A stretch of 64,000 nt of DNA from Candidatus Thiodiazotropha sp. (GTDB lineage: Bacteria > Pseudomonadota > Gammaproteobacteria > Chromatiales > Chromatiaceae). The translations under genes were made by a program, and so were the position numbers. Location of the stretch: positions 62,001-126,000 of the forward strand of contig JAIVEQ010000003.1 in the NCBI GenBank assembly GCA_023838465.1, in the 5' to 3' direction. The number at the start of each line of letters is the position of its first letter. Positions within the stretch are counted from its first letter, which is position 1. Shown one piece after another: positions 6,222-15,042 of this stretch. The notes beneath the pieces were generated by a model. It searched no databases. It was not told the DNA's origin and saw nothing but the letters and a program-made list of their open reading frames with translations.

Positions 6222-8833
6222 TAGCGTAGTGTCGGGATTCGAATAGTCACGGTGGTACCGCTACCCAAGACCGACTCGAAACTCATGCTGCCGCCATGTC
6301 GCTCCACGATGGAGCGGGAGATGGATAACCCCAGGCCGGTTCCCCCGACATCCGTTCGGGTTGTAAAAAAGGGTTCAGTCAATTGACCCAAATCCCGTTC
6401 CGAAATGCCTCGGCCTTGATCGCGGATGCTAACCCTCAACTCACTGAGATCCGCATCGTAACCAGCATCAATATGAACAGCTTTAGTCCGATCGGACAGT
6501 GCCTGCAGAGCATTCAGTAAAATGTTGATAAACACCTGCTCAAGTTGCTGTGAGTTACCCTGAACTACAGGCAGACCATCCGGCACATCAAGAGAACAGC
6601 TATCTGTAAATTTCTGGATTTGATTGTGCAGGATCATTACTGTCTCCTCCAGAACCTGCTGTATATCCACTTTCTCGGTAATTTCGCCCGCATCCTGTCG
6701 GGACATATGCTTGAGGTTATGGACAATACGTCGAATACGATCTGAGTTGCCGGCGATTCCCGAAAGAAGCTGTGGAAAACTATCCCTGGCCTCAGAGAAG
6801 GACATGCCGCCAAGGGCAAAATTGCCATGCACTTCGAAATACTCATTCAATATCGGTGTGATGTCGTGCCAGGCACGGGAAATCAAGGTCGCGTTGAACT
6901 GTATGGCATTGTTGGGGTTGTTGATCTCATGGGCCACACCGGCAGCCAATACGCCGATGGAGGCGAGACGGGCATTACGCAGGGCCTGAGCTTCAAGATT
7001 GCGTTTTTCAGTGACATCTCCGGCAATCACCATCGCTGCTGTTACCGGCCCTTCGTTACTGGATATGGGTAGGATGCGTCCCGCCCAATAGGTACCGTCA
7101 TCTGCCGAATACTGGAATTGTCGAGTGGCGCCCTTGCGAAACACCTTTTTCAACGCCTTGCGGAACCACTTGCGGAAATCCCTCGGCATCAGCGCCAGGG
7201 AGTTACGCCCGACAGCCCGTTCCGCCGGCAGCGCCGGGATCGAGCGGTTCATCAGCAGGATCTTGCCGTGGTGATCCACTGTCATGATGATGTCGGGGGT
7301 CTGCTGGAACAGATCACGCAGCTTGGCCTCGGACTCGCGCAATGCTTCATCTGCCAGTTTGCGCTCAGTGATATCCTCTATAAAACCGACCAAACGATAG
7401 ATCTTGTCATCCCTGTTACGCACCGCGAATCCTCGTGTCCGCACCCAACGGAGCATCCCGTCTGCACGTTGAATCCGGTGTATTACTTCAATGTCACCCC
7501 CCTCCTGGCTAATACGTTGTAACGCCTCACTCAATATCATCCTATCTTCGGTATAGGCTGCATCAAGTAAGGACTGACGCTGGATATCACTGGTTATACC
7601 CAGCATCTTGCCATAAGCCGGGCTGAGGTAGAGCAGCTCACCCTCATTCACTGCAGTGGACCAGAATGCCTCGTCCACTGTCTCGGTCATTTGCCTGAAC
7701 AGCTCTTCACGTTCCACGAGTTGCAGCTCCATAGAGGAGCGTTGACGGATGTTCTCCCGAATCCTGGCCAGGTAGAACGACAGTAGTGTTGTGAAGAGTA
7801 ATCCGGCGATCAACACCATCCAAGGCCCTTCCTGAAATGCCTCAGCGCTACGGAACATAGAGGTACGACCACAGACGATAGCCAATTGTCTGTCTGCGAT
7901 CTGGACACGCTCCACAACCTTTGCCTCATCCGGGTCGCTCATCCAGCGCTCGTATTCGTCTGCGCCAATCTTACTGGGAGCGATACGGCTGGTATAAAAA
8001 TGCAGAAAACGCTCCGCCGTCGGCGCCGATTCATCCAGGATCAGGATCTCCACTCCCCGTGGTTCCAGTAATGAAATGGCGGCATTGGTGAGATTGGCGA
8101 GACGAAAAAAACCAACCACAAACCCAACCAGATTCTCCCGACGTTGGTGGACCGTCTCGACTGGCTTGTCACCACCATACACCGGACTGGCGACCATAAA
8201 TCCATACTCGGTACCTCCCAGTGATGTGGGATAGGCGATTCGCCCACTTGCCTCCATCCGCCCCTTATCGCGGGCTCGCGATAAGGCATCGGCAAACCGG
8301 GGTATAGATCCAAGATCGAAACCGGCGGGAACTGAGTCGAACTGCTCGGGGGCAACATGACTGGCCGGATAGTACTCCTCTCGTTCAGTGGCAGGTAACA
8401 GCTCGAAGTGACCGCTACCCTCAGATATATGAAATCCCTTTTTATGTTGCGCAATGGAAGCCTCGAATCTATCCCGCTCCGCCTCTTTGACCCGTGGCGC
8501 CCAGATCAGCGCCTGTACACCACGGTAGCGATCAAGCAGGGATCCAGCAAACAGCCGGAATTCCTTACCTCCAACACCCCCAGATGCTATGACGTGATCA
8601 CGAAGCGTGATAACCGCCAGCATGCTGTTGTCTATCCCATGATTCAGGGCGCGGATACGATTTCGCGCAACCCATTCGAAGTCCAGTATATTGTGTGCCT
8701 CCAATTGCTGCCGCATTAACAGCATGGAGGTGAACGATAGACTTAGGCCGATGATAGCGACCAACCAAATGACGCTATTCTCAGGACCCAACAAAAGACG
8801 GGAAGGATCGGTCATTCGATTTCTCTGACTCAT
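6221..8833 (-). CDS. CHASE-PAS sensor histidine kinase
   Basis: An 870-residue membrane kinase. One N-terminal transmembrane helix (~17-38) is followed by a periplasmic CHASE-type domain (~45-320; RNRIRALNHGIDNSM, YRGVQALIWAPRV) and a second helix near 340-360. Two PAS/PAC domains follow (~375-500 and ~505-625). HisKA has the phosphoacceptor in VAHEINNPNNAIQFN. HATPase has the N box NILLNALQAL, G1 DQGRGIS and GGTGLGLSI. The CHASE domain would sense a small extracellular ligand; which one is unknown. Its partner is the sigma-54 regulator directly downstream. The H-box form HEINNPNN is typical of kinases that work with NtrC-type regulators. Confidence 0.92.
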   Translation of the reverse strand: MSQRNRMTDPSRLLLGPENSVIWLVAIIGLSLSFTSMLLMRQQLEAHNILDFEWVARNRIRALNHGIDNSMLAVITLRDHVIASGGVGGKEFRLFAGSLLDRYRGVQALIWAPRVKEAERDRFEASIAQHKKGFHISEGSGHFELLPATEREEYYPASHVAPEQFDSVPAGFDLGSIPRFADALSRARDKGRMEASGRIAYPTSLGGTEYGFMVASPVYGGDKPVETVHQRRENLVGFVVGFFRLANLTNAAISLLEPRGVEILILDESAPTAERFLHFYTSRIAPSKIGADEYERWMSDPDEAKVVERVQIADRQLAIVCGRTSMFRSAEAFQEGPWMVLIAGLLFTTLLSFYLARIRENIRQRSSMELQLVEREELFRQMTETVDEAFWSTAVNEGELLYLSPAYGKMLGITSDIQRQSLLDAAYTEDRMILSEALQRISQEGGDIEVIHRIQRADGMLRWVRTRGFAVRNRDDKIYRLVGFIEDITERKLADEALRESEAKLRDLFQQTPDIIMTVDHHGKILLMNRSIPALPAERAVGRNSLALMPRDFRKWFRKALKKVFRKGATRQFQYSADDGTYWAGRILPISSNEGPVTAAMVIAGDVTEKRNLEAQALRNARLASIGVLAAGVAHEINNPNNAIQFNATLISRAWHDITPILNEYFEVHGNFALGGMSFSEARDSFPQLLSGIAGNSDRIRRIVHNLKHMSRQDAGEITEKVDIQQVLEETVMILHNQIQKFTDSCSLDVPDGLPVVQGNSQQLEQVFINILLNALQALSDRTKAVHIDAGYDADLSELRVSIRDQGRGISERDLGQLTEPFFTTRTDVGGTGLGLSISRSIVERHGGSMSFESVLGSGTTVTIRIPTLR

Positions 8834-9150
8834 AAGGCGCTTTCTATGAAAGTATTATGGGCTAGCCTGATATCCAGGATATATAGAGTAACACTCCCGT
8901 GGCTGTTATTGAGTAACCAGGTTCGAAATAAATCGGGGATTTTCTTACAACGATCAGATTATCGATGGGGCAAATATGGTAATAATTGGAAAGCCAGGGT
9001 GTGGTCACACACTGCGATATCAACGATTCCCCTGCTTGATCAGGCACACTGTCGTGCGCGGCAGGGTCACACGCGACCACTGCAAATGCTCACCAGGGTT
9101 GCCATAACATCGCAACCTGCTCACTTACAAACTGCCGTAAAACGTTACAT
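8834..9150. other. Intergenic region upstream of the sensor kinase
   Basis: No supported gene. The open frames here have no ribosome-binding sites and no protein-like composition. It must hold the kinase promoter on the minus strand and the 3' end of the PAS-protein transcript; I could not assign either site with confidence. Confidence 0.4.
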
Positions 9151-9675
9151 TCAATGACCCAGGGTATGAATAAACTCTTCATAGGTTGTACCTTTGCCCT
9201 GCAACAGTTGAACCAGCCATGATACAGAGGCATCCGGGGCATCCCTGGCACCAGCCTGTTGCTCAATACGCATCATCTCCTGATAAACCGGTATGACCGC
9301 TTCTATGCCCTCCCTGCTAGGCTTGCGCCGTACTGAAAAATAACCGATAGGATTGTGGTTTTGATCATAATCAACAGTCACATTGGCATACACCCAATAG
9401 AAATCCCCGTTCTTTGACATATTCTTCACATAAGCAAAACACTCTTTTCCAGATTCGATGGTATTCCACAGCAGGCGGAAAACACCACGGGGCATATCGG
9501 GATGACGAATGATATTGTGCTGCACGCCCAGCAATTCCGACTCCTTGTATTGAGCCATCCTCATAAAGACCCGGTTTGCATAGGTGATGCGCCCTTTCAG
9601 GTCAGTCTTGGAGACAATGAAATCCCCATCATCCATAACAGTTTCATGATTGGTCGGTGTTATTGATCTCTTCAT
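9151..9675 (-). CDS. Aer-like PAS domain protein
   Basis: A 174-residue soluble protein made essentially of one PAS domain (residues ~15-130). It has the signature of redox/energy-sensing Aer PAS domains: ITYANRVFMRMAQYKESELLG, HNIIRHPDMPRGVFRLLW, and KNGDFYWVYANVTV. In Aer this fold binds FAD and reports the electron-transport state. Here there is no transmembrane or HAMP part, and the gene lies only 11 bp downstream of a chemoreceptor with a CZB domain, so it probably supplies the input for that receptor in trans. The C-terminal 40 residues are helical and may be the contact segment. FAD binding is inferred. Confidence 0.85.
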   Translation of the reverse strand: MKRSITPTNHETVMDDGDFIVSKTDLKGRITYANRVFMRMAQYKESELLGVQHNIIRHPDMPRGVFRLLWNTIESGKECFAYVKNMSKNGDFYWVYANVTVDYDQNHNPIGYFSVRRKPSREGIEAVIPVYQEMMRIEQQAGARDAPDASVSWLVQLLQGKGTTYEEFIHTLGH

Positions 9676-9686
9676 ATCCCCACCCT

Positions 9687-11147
9687 CTAACCGTGCTTTT
9701 CGACAATCATGGCATCAATCTGCTCCATGACCTGGTCACTCGAGTTTTCCATCTCCTTGTATGTCTCGACTATCTTTGTTTGCAATTGCTGATCCTTCTG
9801 CCAATCCTGAGCAAGGCAGTCGAGTGCTGCATGCCCGGCTGTATGGACGCCGGCATGAGGCACTTCGAGATTTTTGAAGGAACGTAGATTACCAAATACC
9901 TCCTTGCCAAGACCCTCGTAGTACCACTTACCGAGGCGGCAATTGTGATGATTCACCTTAACTGCTTGAGCATCCGTATTGTCAGTACCGGCATGGAATG
10001 ACTTGTAGGCCTTCTGTTTGTAGATCATATGATCCACTTTGATCAATGATGCGTAACAAATATCATGCGCGTAATCGACAGATGTATAGGTCATTTGCGC
10101 CTGCTCTGCGAATACATTGAAATTGGCGTTCATCTCCTCCACAGCCGATTGCACACTATTGGCCATCTCCAGCATCTCGCTGGAATTGGTCTGCATGACC
10201 GCTGTTTCACTCTGGAAGGTGGTGACCACTTCTCTAATCTCATCGGTCGCCTTCTTGGTGCTCTTTGCCAGCTTCTTTACCTCATCGGCCACAACCGCAA
10301 AACCGCGTCCATGCTCTCCTGCCCTGGCCGCTTCGATGGATGCATTCAAGGCCAGCAAGTTTGTCTTGTCGGCTATCTCACCGATCATACCTAGAATGCC
10401 GGTAATCTCATCACTCATGGTATTGAGCTGCACCATGGTCTGGTGACTCTGTTCGATCATGCCGAGCGTTCTGGTTTGGGAGTTGACTACCTGAGAAACC
10501 GCACCCTGACTCTCCTGGGCCTTCTGCATATTGTCGGTAGCAATCTGGGAGACTTTGTGCATCTCATCTGTGATGCGGGTCAGGTCATTCTGGCTTAACA
10601 GCAGATTACTCATGGTTTGATTAGTATTCAGCTGCTGCAGTTCAGCGGCCATCTCATTACGTTTGATATAGGTCGCATTCTCCGCCATCGCATCCAGGGA
10701 GCTGTTGATGCGGCCAAGGGTCTTTTCCAGCTCGCCATGCAATCCTGCAGGCATGGTGCGTCGATAATAGTGGCCCTGATAGACTAATTCGAAGCTAGTC
10801 TTTACTTCTCTGAAAAAGGTCTCCAGCTGATCCAGCGACTCATTCAAATTCCAGGCGATATGCCCCGCTTCGCCCATCCAGGGTACGGTTGTTATACGCG
10901 ATGTATACTGCCCTTCAAGCATCTCCTGCAATACTTTTTCGATCTGCTGCAAGACATAGAAAGGCATCTTCATTCGATGACGAATGATTAAAGCTACCGT
11001 TAGGGCAAGCAGTGGAAAAACCCAGAGCCAGTGACGATATCCATCCGCAATAAGAACCGACAACACACTGAAGAAGTTCAGCAATACAAAAGCCATAACA
11101 TAGATTTTCAGTCTTGTGGCCAGGTATAAACGTTTCATAGTTCTCAA
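9687..11147 (-). CDS. Methyl-accepting chemotaxis protein with C-terminal CZB zinc domain
   Basis: A 486-residue chemoreceptor. Two hydrophobic helices lie near the N-terminus (~15-50) with almost no periplasmic segment between them. A helical linker follows. The signalling hairpin (~230-340) contains the conserved tip [40 protein letters not shown]. The C-terminal CZB domain (~375-470) has [19 protein letters not shown] and [10 protein letters not shown], the three-His/one-Cys zinc site known to sense zinc or oxidants. The lack of a periplasmic ligand domain and the adjacent Aer-like PAS protein point to an intracellular energy or redox cue. No che genes are in the window. Confidence 0.9.
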   Translation of the reverse strand: MRTMKRLYLATRLKIYVMAFVLLNFFSVLSVLIADGYRHWLWVFPLLALTVALIIRHRMKMPFYVLQQIEKVLQEMLEGQYTSRITTVPWMGEAGHIAWNLNESLDQLETFFREVKTSFELVYQGHYYRRTMPAGLHGELEKTLGRINSSLDAMAENATYIKRNEMAAELQQLNTNQTMSNLLLSQNDLTRITDEMHKVSQIATDNMQKAQESQGAVSQVVNSQTRTLGMIEQSHQTMVQLNTMSDEITGILGMIGEIADKTNLLALNASIEAARAGEHGRGFAVVADEVKKLAKSTKKATDEIREVVTTFQSETAVMQTNSSEMLEMANSVQSAVEEMNANFNVFAEQAQMTYTSVDYAHDICYASLIKVDHMIYKQKAYKSFHAGTDNTDAQAVKVNHHNCRLGKWYYEGLGKEVFGNLRSFKNLEVPHAGVHTAGHAALDCLAQDWQKDQQLQTKIVETYKEMENSSDQVMEQIDAMIVEKHG

Positions 11148-11594
11148 ACCCTTGCTAAGTAGTAGCTCGATTGAGTAGTTCTGCGGATGCCTCTGAAGCT
11201 ATCTGTAATATTGGCTTTAATACAGAATTTTCCACAGTGGCGAAACAATCCTGTCCACATTAAAATCCATTTAGCTGAGTAATCTTGCCCCTGAGATCCA
11301 TTTTTTCAGTATTAACTACCAGCATTCAACATGACTTCCCTGCCGTCGATAGGAGCACATACTACATACTACATATACAATTCCGCTGATATCTACCCAC
11401 GAGATAAACAGGCACCTTACCCTGTATCGCCTGATTTTGATGAACCTTTAGATCAATAGAAGACAGCTGCACCCTTAGGTCTCGCAAGCCTAACCTGTCC
11501 AAGCGTACCCTTAAAAAATGCATACCAGCTCGGCTATACTTGACTCACCCAGTCATTTACAGATACTAACCAGAATGCAAGTTTGAGAAATCTC
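11148..11594. other. Intergenic region between divergent chemoreceptor and SIMPL genes
   Basis: About 440 bp with no supported gene. It contains a short direct repeat, CATACTACATACTACATATAC, near 11358-11378, and should carry promoters for both divergent genes. No operator recognised. Confidence 0.4.
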
Positions 11595-12305
11595 ATGTTC
11601 ATACAAAGAGTTAATTATATTTTCAGCCTATTTGCCTTGTGCCTGCTATTGACCCCGCAACTTCTATTGGCAACAGAACAGAAGCCCCACTATGACCGGA
11701 TAAACCTGAGCGCTCAGGCTGCCATTAAGGTGGACAACGACACCCTGATTGCTGTTATGTATGCACAAAAGGAGGGGAATGACCTTGCCTTGCTGACCGA
11801 CAGCGTCAATCAATTGGTCACTGAGGGTGTTGATAAGGCAAAGCGGAGTGCCGGCATTAAAGTCCAGACACTCAGCTATCAGACCTCACCCGTTTATCAA
11901 CAACAACGTCTTACCGGCTGGCGAGTGCGCCAGTCGATCCGTCTGGAAAGCCTGCAAAGCGACAAATTGAGTACACTGATAGGCGAGCTGCAATCAAGTC
12001 TGGCCCTCGAGTCGCTCAGCTATGCCATTTCCCCGGCACAACGTCAGAAAGTGGAGGAATCCTTGATGCTACAGGCTATCGACGAGTTCCAACGGCGTGC
12101 TGACCTGGTCACCAAGCAATTGGAACGCACCCAATACCGTTTAGTTGAAATGGTGATCCAGACATCAGATAAATCGATACAACCCATGCGTATGCGCGCC
12201 AATATGATGGCCCTGGAAGGCGCCTCTGTCACACCGACCCTTCAAGCCGGCAGTCAGAACGTACGTGTTGAGATTAATGGAATCATCGAATTGCAGTTGG
12301 AATAG
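11595..12305 (+). CDS. SIMPL domain (DUF541) periplasmic protein
   Basis: A 236-residue secreted protein of the SIMPL/DUF541 family, which includes E. coli YggE, linked to oxidative stress; the molecular function is unknown. A signal peptide covers about residues 1-25 (FSLFALCLLLTPQLLLA before TEQKP). The mature part has the repeated beta-alpha pattern of the family: NLSAQAAIKVDNDTLIAV, KVQTLSYQTSPVY, GWRVRQSIRLES, and ALESLSYAISPAQRQKVEESLMLQAIDEFQRRADLV. The ATG at 11595 gives a well-formed signal peptide; an in-frame TTG twelve bases earlier is possible. The gene stands alone. Confidence 0.85.
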   Translation: MFIQRVNYIFSLFALCLLLTPQLLLATEQKPHYDRINLSAQAAIKVDNDTLIAVMYAQKEGNDLALLTDSVNQLVTEGVDKAKRSAGIKVQTLSYQTSPVYQQQRLTGWRVRQSIRLESLQSDKLSTLIGELQSSLALESLSYAISPAQRQKVEESLMLQAIDEFQRRADLVTKQLERTQYRLVEMVIQTSDKSIQPMRMRANMMALEGASVTPTLQAGSQNVRVEINGIIELQLE

Positions 12306-12689
12306 AAAACCTCGCTTTTGCCCACCTATCGCACGGGTAAAGAGTCATATTCCTTCCCTCAGAGGGTAACTCAGTTGTTTTGCTCTGTATCACCTGTGTT
12401 ACAAATATCTTTAGCCCAACTAAACAACGTGTAATAGGTCTTTTTTTAGCCTATTCACGACAGCTTCCAAGTAAAGCGCTTATCTAGGCACCCAGTTTTA
12501 CTCCTACATAACATATAGGTTTGTCTTGATATTACATCAAACTATATATTCATCAATTGCTTATCGGTACTTGTTAACATTTGTACAAAACCATTTGCTA
12601 AATTATGCGGCTAAACAGCCGATAGTATCTATTGCAATCACTACTCATTCATTCCAATCCGCTGCCTCTCTATACGAGGACTGCATAAG
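12306..12689. other. Intergenic region upstream of soluble CZB chemoreceptor
   Basis: About 380 bp of AT-rich sequence. The open frame at 12526-12744 overlaps the next gene out of frame and has no ribosome-binding site. No supported gene or recognised operator. Confidence 0.4.
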
Positions 12690-13820
12690 TTGTTCGGTAT
12701 TAGCAATAAGAAACAACTCTCTCAACTCAACGAACAACTCTTAGAGAAAGAGTCACAAATGGAAGCACTGGAAGCGCAACTCACTTCTCTACGGGAAGAG
12801 AATGGTCAGTTACAGAAACAACTGGCCGATCATGCCTCTGAGCAACACGCACAGAAACAGCTACTGGGTAACTTTGTCGCACTGGGTGATTCGTTCAATG
12901 AGCTTCAACACTCACTGGCACATACCGCCTCAAGCATGAAGGACGAAAAACTAAGCGCGATTCGAGGTTCTGAGATCTCCTCCCAGGCCATTGCCAGCGT
13001 GAAGGTCATGGATAGTGAGATTGACAACGTTACCAACATCTCCCAGGAGAGTTCGGATAGCGTGGTCAAACTGAGCACGATTGCTGACAAAATCAGTAAT
13101 TTCGTTACCATCATTCAAGGTATATCTGAACAAACCAACCTTTTGGCATTGAATGCCGCCATAGAGGCAGCCCGTGCTGGAGAAATGGGTCGCGGGTTCG
13201 CAGTAGTAGCCGATGAGGTGCGTAATCTGGCCGGTCGCACTCGGGAAGCAACCACGGAGATTGCCAGCCTGGTAGATACCATCACACTCGAGACCAAGAA
13301 ATCGATGGAGACCATGTCTTCCGTCATGGATGTCACTAACAGTTTTCAGAATCAGGTCTCAAAATCCATTGAACAGATCAATCAACAGTTTGAACTCTCC
13401 AAGTCTATGGAATCGGCTATCTCTTCTACTGCGTTACGGACCTTCGTAGAACTGGCCAAACTTGATCATCTGATATTCAAGTTTGGTATCTACAAAGCCT
13501 TTCTGGATCTGTCAGATCTTACGGCCGATTCCCTTGCAGACCATAAGAACTGTCGCTTAGGACAATGGTACTACCAAGGTGAAGGGTTAGCCTGTTTCTC
13601 TCAACTACCGGGCTACCGTGATATTGAGTCGCCTCATCTGCAAGTCCACGAGCATGGTAAGCAAGCATTGCTGAATCAAAAAAATGGTGAAATGGATGCA
13701 GGAATACAAGCTATATCATTGATGGAAACAGCTAGCATGCAAGTCATCGCCAGTCTTGAGAATCTTGCTCAAGCAGGTGAATCAAATTCACATATACTCT
13801 GTACTGATGAGATGCACTAA
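12690..13820 (+). CDS. Soluble chemoreceptor-like protein with CZB zinc domain
   Basis: A 376-residue cytoplasmic receptor without any transmembrane helix. The N-terminus (~5-60) is coiled coil. The MCP signalling hairpin (~110-235) includes [43 protein letters not shown]. The CZB domain (~250-350) has [21 protein letters not shown] and [10 protein letters not shown], again giving His/His/Cys/His zinc ligands. The start is TTG at 12690, preceded by GAGGA at about 10 nt, and the resulting MFGISNKK opening is typical of this family. The signalling hairpin is shorter than in the membrane receptor upstream, so the two may belong to different arrays. Confidence 0.88.
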   Translation: MFGISNKKQLSQLNEQLLEKESQMEALEAQLTSLREENGQLQKQLADHASEQHAQKQLLGNFVALGDSFNELQHSLAHTASSMKDEKLSAIRGSEISSQAIASVKVMDSEIDNVTNISQESSDSVVKLSTIADKISNFVTIIQGISEQTNLLALNAAIEAARAGEMGRGFAVVADEVRNLAGRTREATTEIASLVDTITLETKKSMETMSSVMDVTNSFQNQVSKSIEQINQQFELSKSMESAISSTALRTFVELAKLDHLIFKFGIYKAFLDLSDLTADSLADHKNCRLGQWYYQGEGLACFSQLPGYRDIESPHLQVHEHGKQALLNQKNGEMDAGIQAISLMETASMQVIASLENLAQAGESNSHILCTDEMH

Positions 13821-13836
13821 GCACTGTTAGCACGAC

Positions 13837-13865
13837 TACTCCATCAAGGTGATATTGATGGAGTA
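13837..13865. repeat. Dispersed hairpin repeat, copy 2
   Basis: The same 29-nt sequence (TACTCCATCAA - GGTGATA - TTGATGGAGTA) as at 6192-6220, identical in stem and loop and in the same orientation. It lies between the convergent chemoreceptor and sufE genes, 16 bp after one stop and 13 bp after the other. Confidence 0.75.
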
Positions 13866-13878
13866 CTAACTCGCGCTA

Positions 13879-14328
13879 TCAATCAACAGCTGATTTTAAA
13901 TTCCATTGAGATCTCTCCGAGAGGGCCGAGGCCCTCTCGATCATTTTATCCACAATGGCATAGATCCCAACATGACGGTTGGGACTGAGGTGTTCTTCAA
14001 GCTGCAGACGCTTGAACAGGTCATCGACATCAACCGATTTTATTTCCTGTAACGAACGGTTGGAGAGAAGATCAATCAACAGTGCCAGCACGCCCTTGAT
14101 GATCGCTGTATCGCAATCACCTACAAAACAGATTAAGTTTGGATTGTTTACAACCCTTTGTGCTGCTACATGTACCGTACTCATACAGGGTTTAACCCAA
14201 TTCTCATCAACTTTCTTCTCCTCAGGCATCCCAGCCAACGCTTCACCTAACTCAATTAAGTAGTGATAACGAGCATCCCAATCCTTGAGAAAATCAAAGG
14301 CCTCAATGATTTCGTCAACATCACTCAT
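13879..14328 (-). CDS. sufE: SufE-like sulfur acceptor
   Basis: A 149-residue SufE-family protein. SufE takes persulfide sulfur from the cysteine desulfurase SufS and passes it to the SufBCD scaffold. Visible are the family opening VDEIIEAFDFLKDWDARYHYLIELG, the LAGMPEE segment, and the active cysteine in VKPCMSTV (usual form V-x-G-C-x-S-x-V). KGVLALLIDLLSNRSLQEI follows, then LFKRLQLEEHLSPNRHVGI. The ATG at 14328 is chosen because GGAG lies 8 nt upstream; a longer in-frame extension overlaps sufA and looks spurious. It is the last gene of the suf operon, yet no sufS is present in the operon, so the desulfurase partner must be encoded elsewhere. Confidence 0.88.
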   Translation of the reverse strand: MSDVDEIIEAFDFLKDWDARYHYLIELGEALAGMPEEKKVDENWVKPCMSTVHVAAQRVVNNPNLICFVGDCDTAIIKGVLALLIDLLSNRSLQEIKSVDVDDLFKRLQLEEHLSPNRHVGIYAIVDKMIERASALSERSQWNLKSAVD

Positions 14329-14356
14329 CCTATACTCCGATGTCGCCAACTCCTCT

Positions 14357-14683
14357 TTAAACACTAAACGATTCACCACAACCACAGGACTCCTTGATAT
14401 TGGGATTGATGAAATCAAATCCTTCATTGAGCATATTCATTTTTACGTAATCAATAGTCATACCATCGAGCATCGGCAGACTATTGCTATTGACAATCAG
14501 CTTTACCCCATGTGATTCGAATACCAGGTCTTCATCTTCTATTTCTTCAGCATAGTCGACCACATAGGCAAAACCTGTACAGCCACTCTTTCTTGTACCC
14601 AAGCGCAAACCAAGACTGCCTGTTTTATTGGCTAACATAGATTTCACATGCCTGGTTGCACTCTCTGTCAATTGGATTGCCAT
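14357..14683 (-). CDS. sufA: A-type Fe-S carrier SufA/ErpA-like
   Basis: A 108-residue A-type carrier that accepts Fe-S clusters from SufBCD and delivers them to apoproteins. The three conserved cysteines are visible: one in TRKSGCTGFAYVVDY (about residue 36) and two in the C-terminal SCGCGESF. The ATG at 14683 follows GAGG at 8 nt; a longer in-frame extension to 14707 would overlap the upstream gene. It sits 20 bp after the DUF59 gene and 28 bp before sufE. A-type carriers are hard to subdivide; the operon context supports SufA. Confidence 0.9.
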   Translation of the reverse strand: MAIQLTESATRHVKSMLANKTGSLGLRLGTRKSGCTGFAYVVDYAEEIEDEDLVFESHGVKLIVNSNSLPMLDGMTIDYVKMNMLNEGFDFINPNIKESCGCGESFSV

Positions 14684-14703
14684 CTCTATACCTCTATCAA
14701 AAC

Positions 14704-15042
14704 TCAAAATAGTCCCAGCTGTAGTTTGGCCTCATCACTGACCAGCTCTTGGGACCAGGGTGGTTGCCAAACCAACTTCACGACTGTATCCCTGACACCG
14801 GGTACTGCATCGATCACCCGACCGACTTCGTGAGGTAAAGTTCCTGCCACAGGGCAAGCAGGAGCCGTAAGTGTCATATCGATCTCAACCTTTCCTGAAT
14901 CATCGACATCTATGCGATAAATCAAACCAAGATCGTAAATATTAACCGATATCTCAGGATCGTAGACCGTGCGCAAAGCGTCAACAAGCACTTCCCGGGT
15001 GGGTAGTTTATTATTGACTTCCATCGCCAGTAAATTGTTCAT
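14704..15042 (-). CDS. sufT: DUF59/MIP18-family SUF assembly protein (SufT-like)
   Basis: A 112-residue MIP18/DUF59 protein. Such proteins (SufT, PaaD, eukaryotic CIA2) assist Fe-S cluster maturation. The family pattern is clear: LRTVYDPEISVNIYDLGLIYRIDV, then MTLTAPACPVAGTLPHEV with the conserved cysteine, and VKLVWQPPWS near the end. Its start overlaps sufD by 4 bp (ATGA), so it is translationally coupled. It occupies the place where sufS normally sits in gammaproteobacterial suf operons. Confidence 0.87.
   Translation of the reverse strand: MNNLLAMEVNNKLPTREVLVDALRTVYDPEISVNIYDLGLIYRIDVDDSGKVEIDMTLTAPACPVAGTLPHEVGRVIDAVPGVRDTVVKLVWQPPWSQELVSDEAKLQLGLF

Noticed and set aside
8846..9157. 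Plus-strand frame in the gap upstream of the sensor kinase
   Set aside because: No ribosome-binding site, overlaps the end of the PAS gene, and has an unlikely composition.
9361..9374. Perfect FNR-type box TTGATCATAATCAA
   Set aside because: It lies in the middle of the PAS protein coding sequence (encoding VDYDQN) and is not next to any promoter; probably chance.
11358..11378. Short repeat CATACTACATACTACATAT as a possible CRISPR or iteron array
   Set aside because: Only two to three units of 8 bp with no spacers; too small to call.
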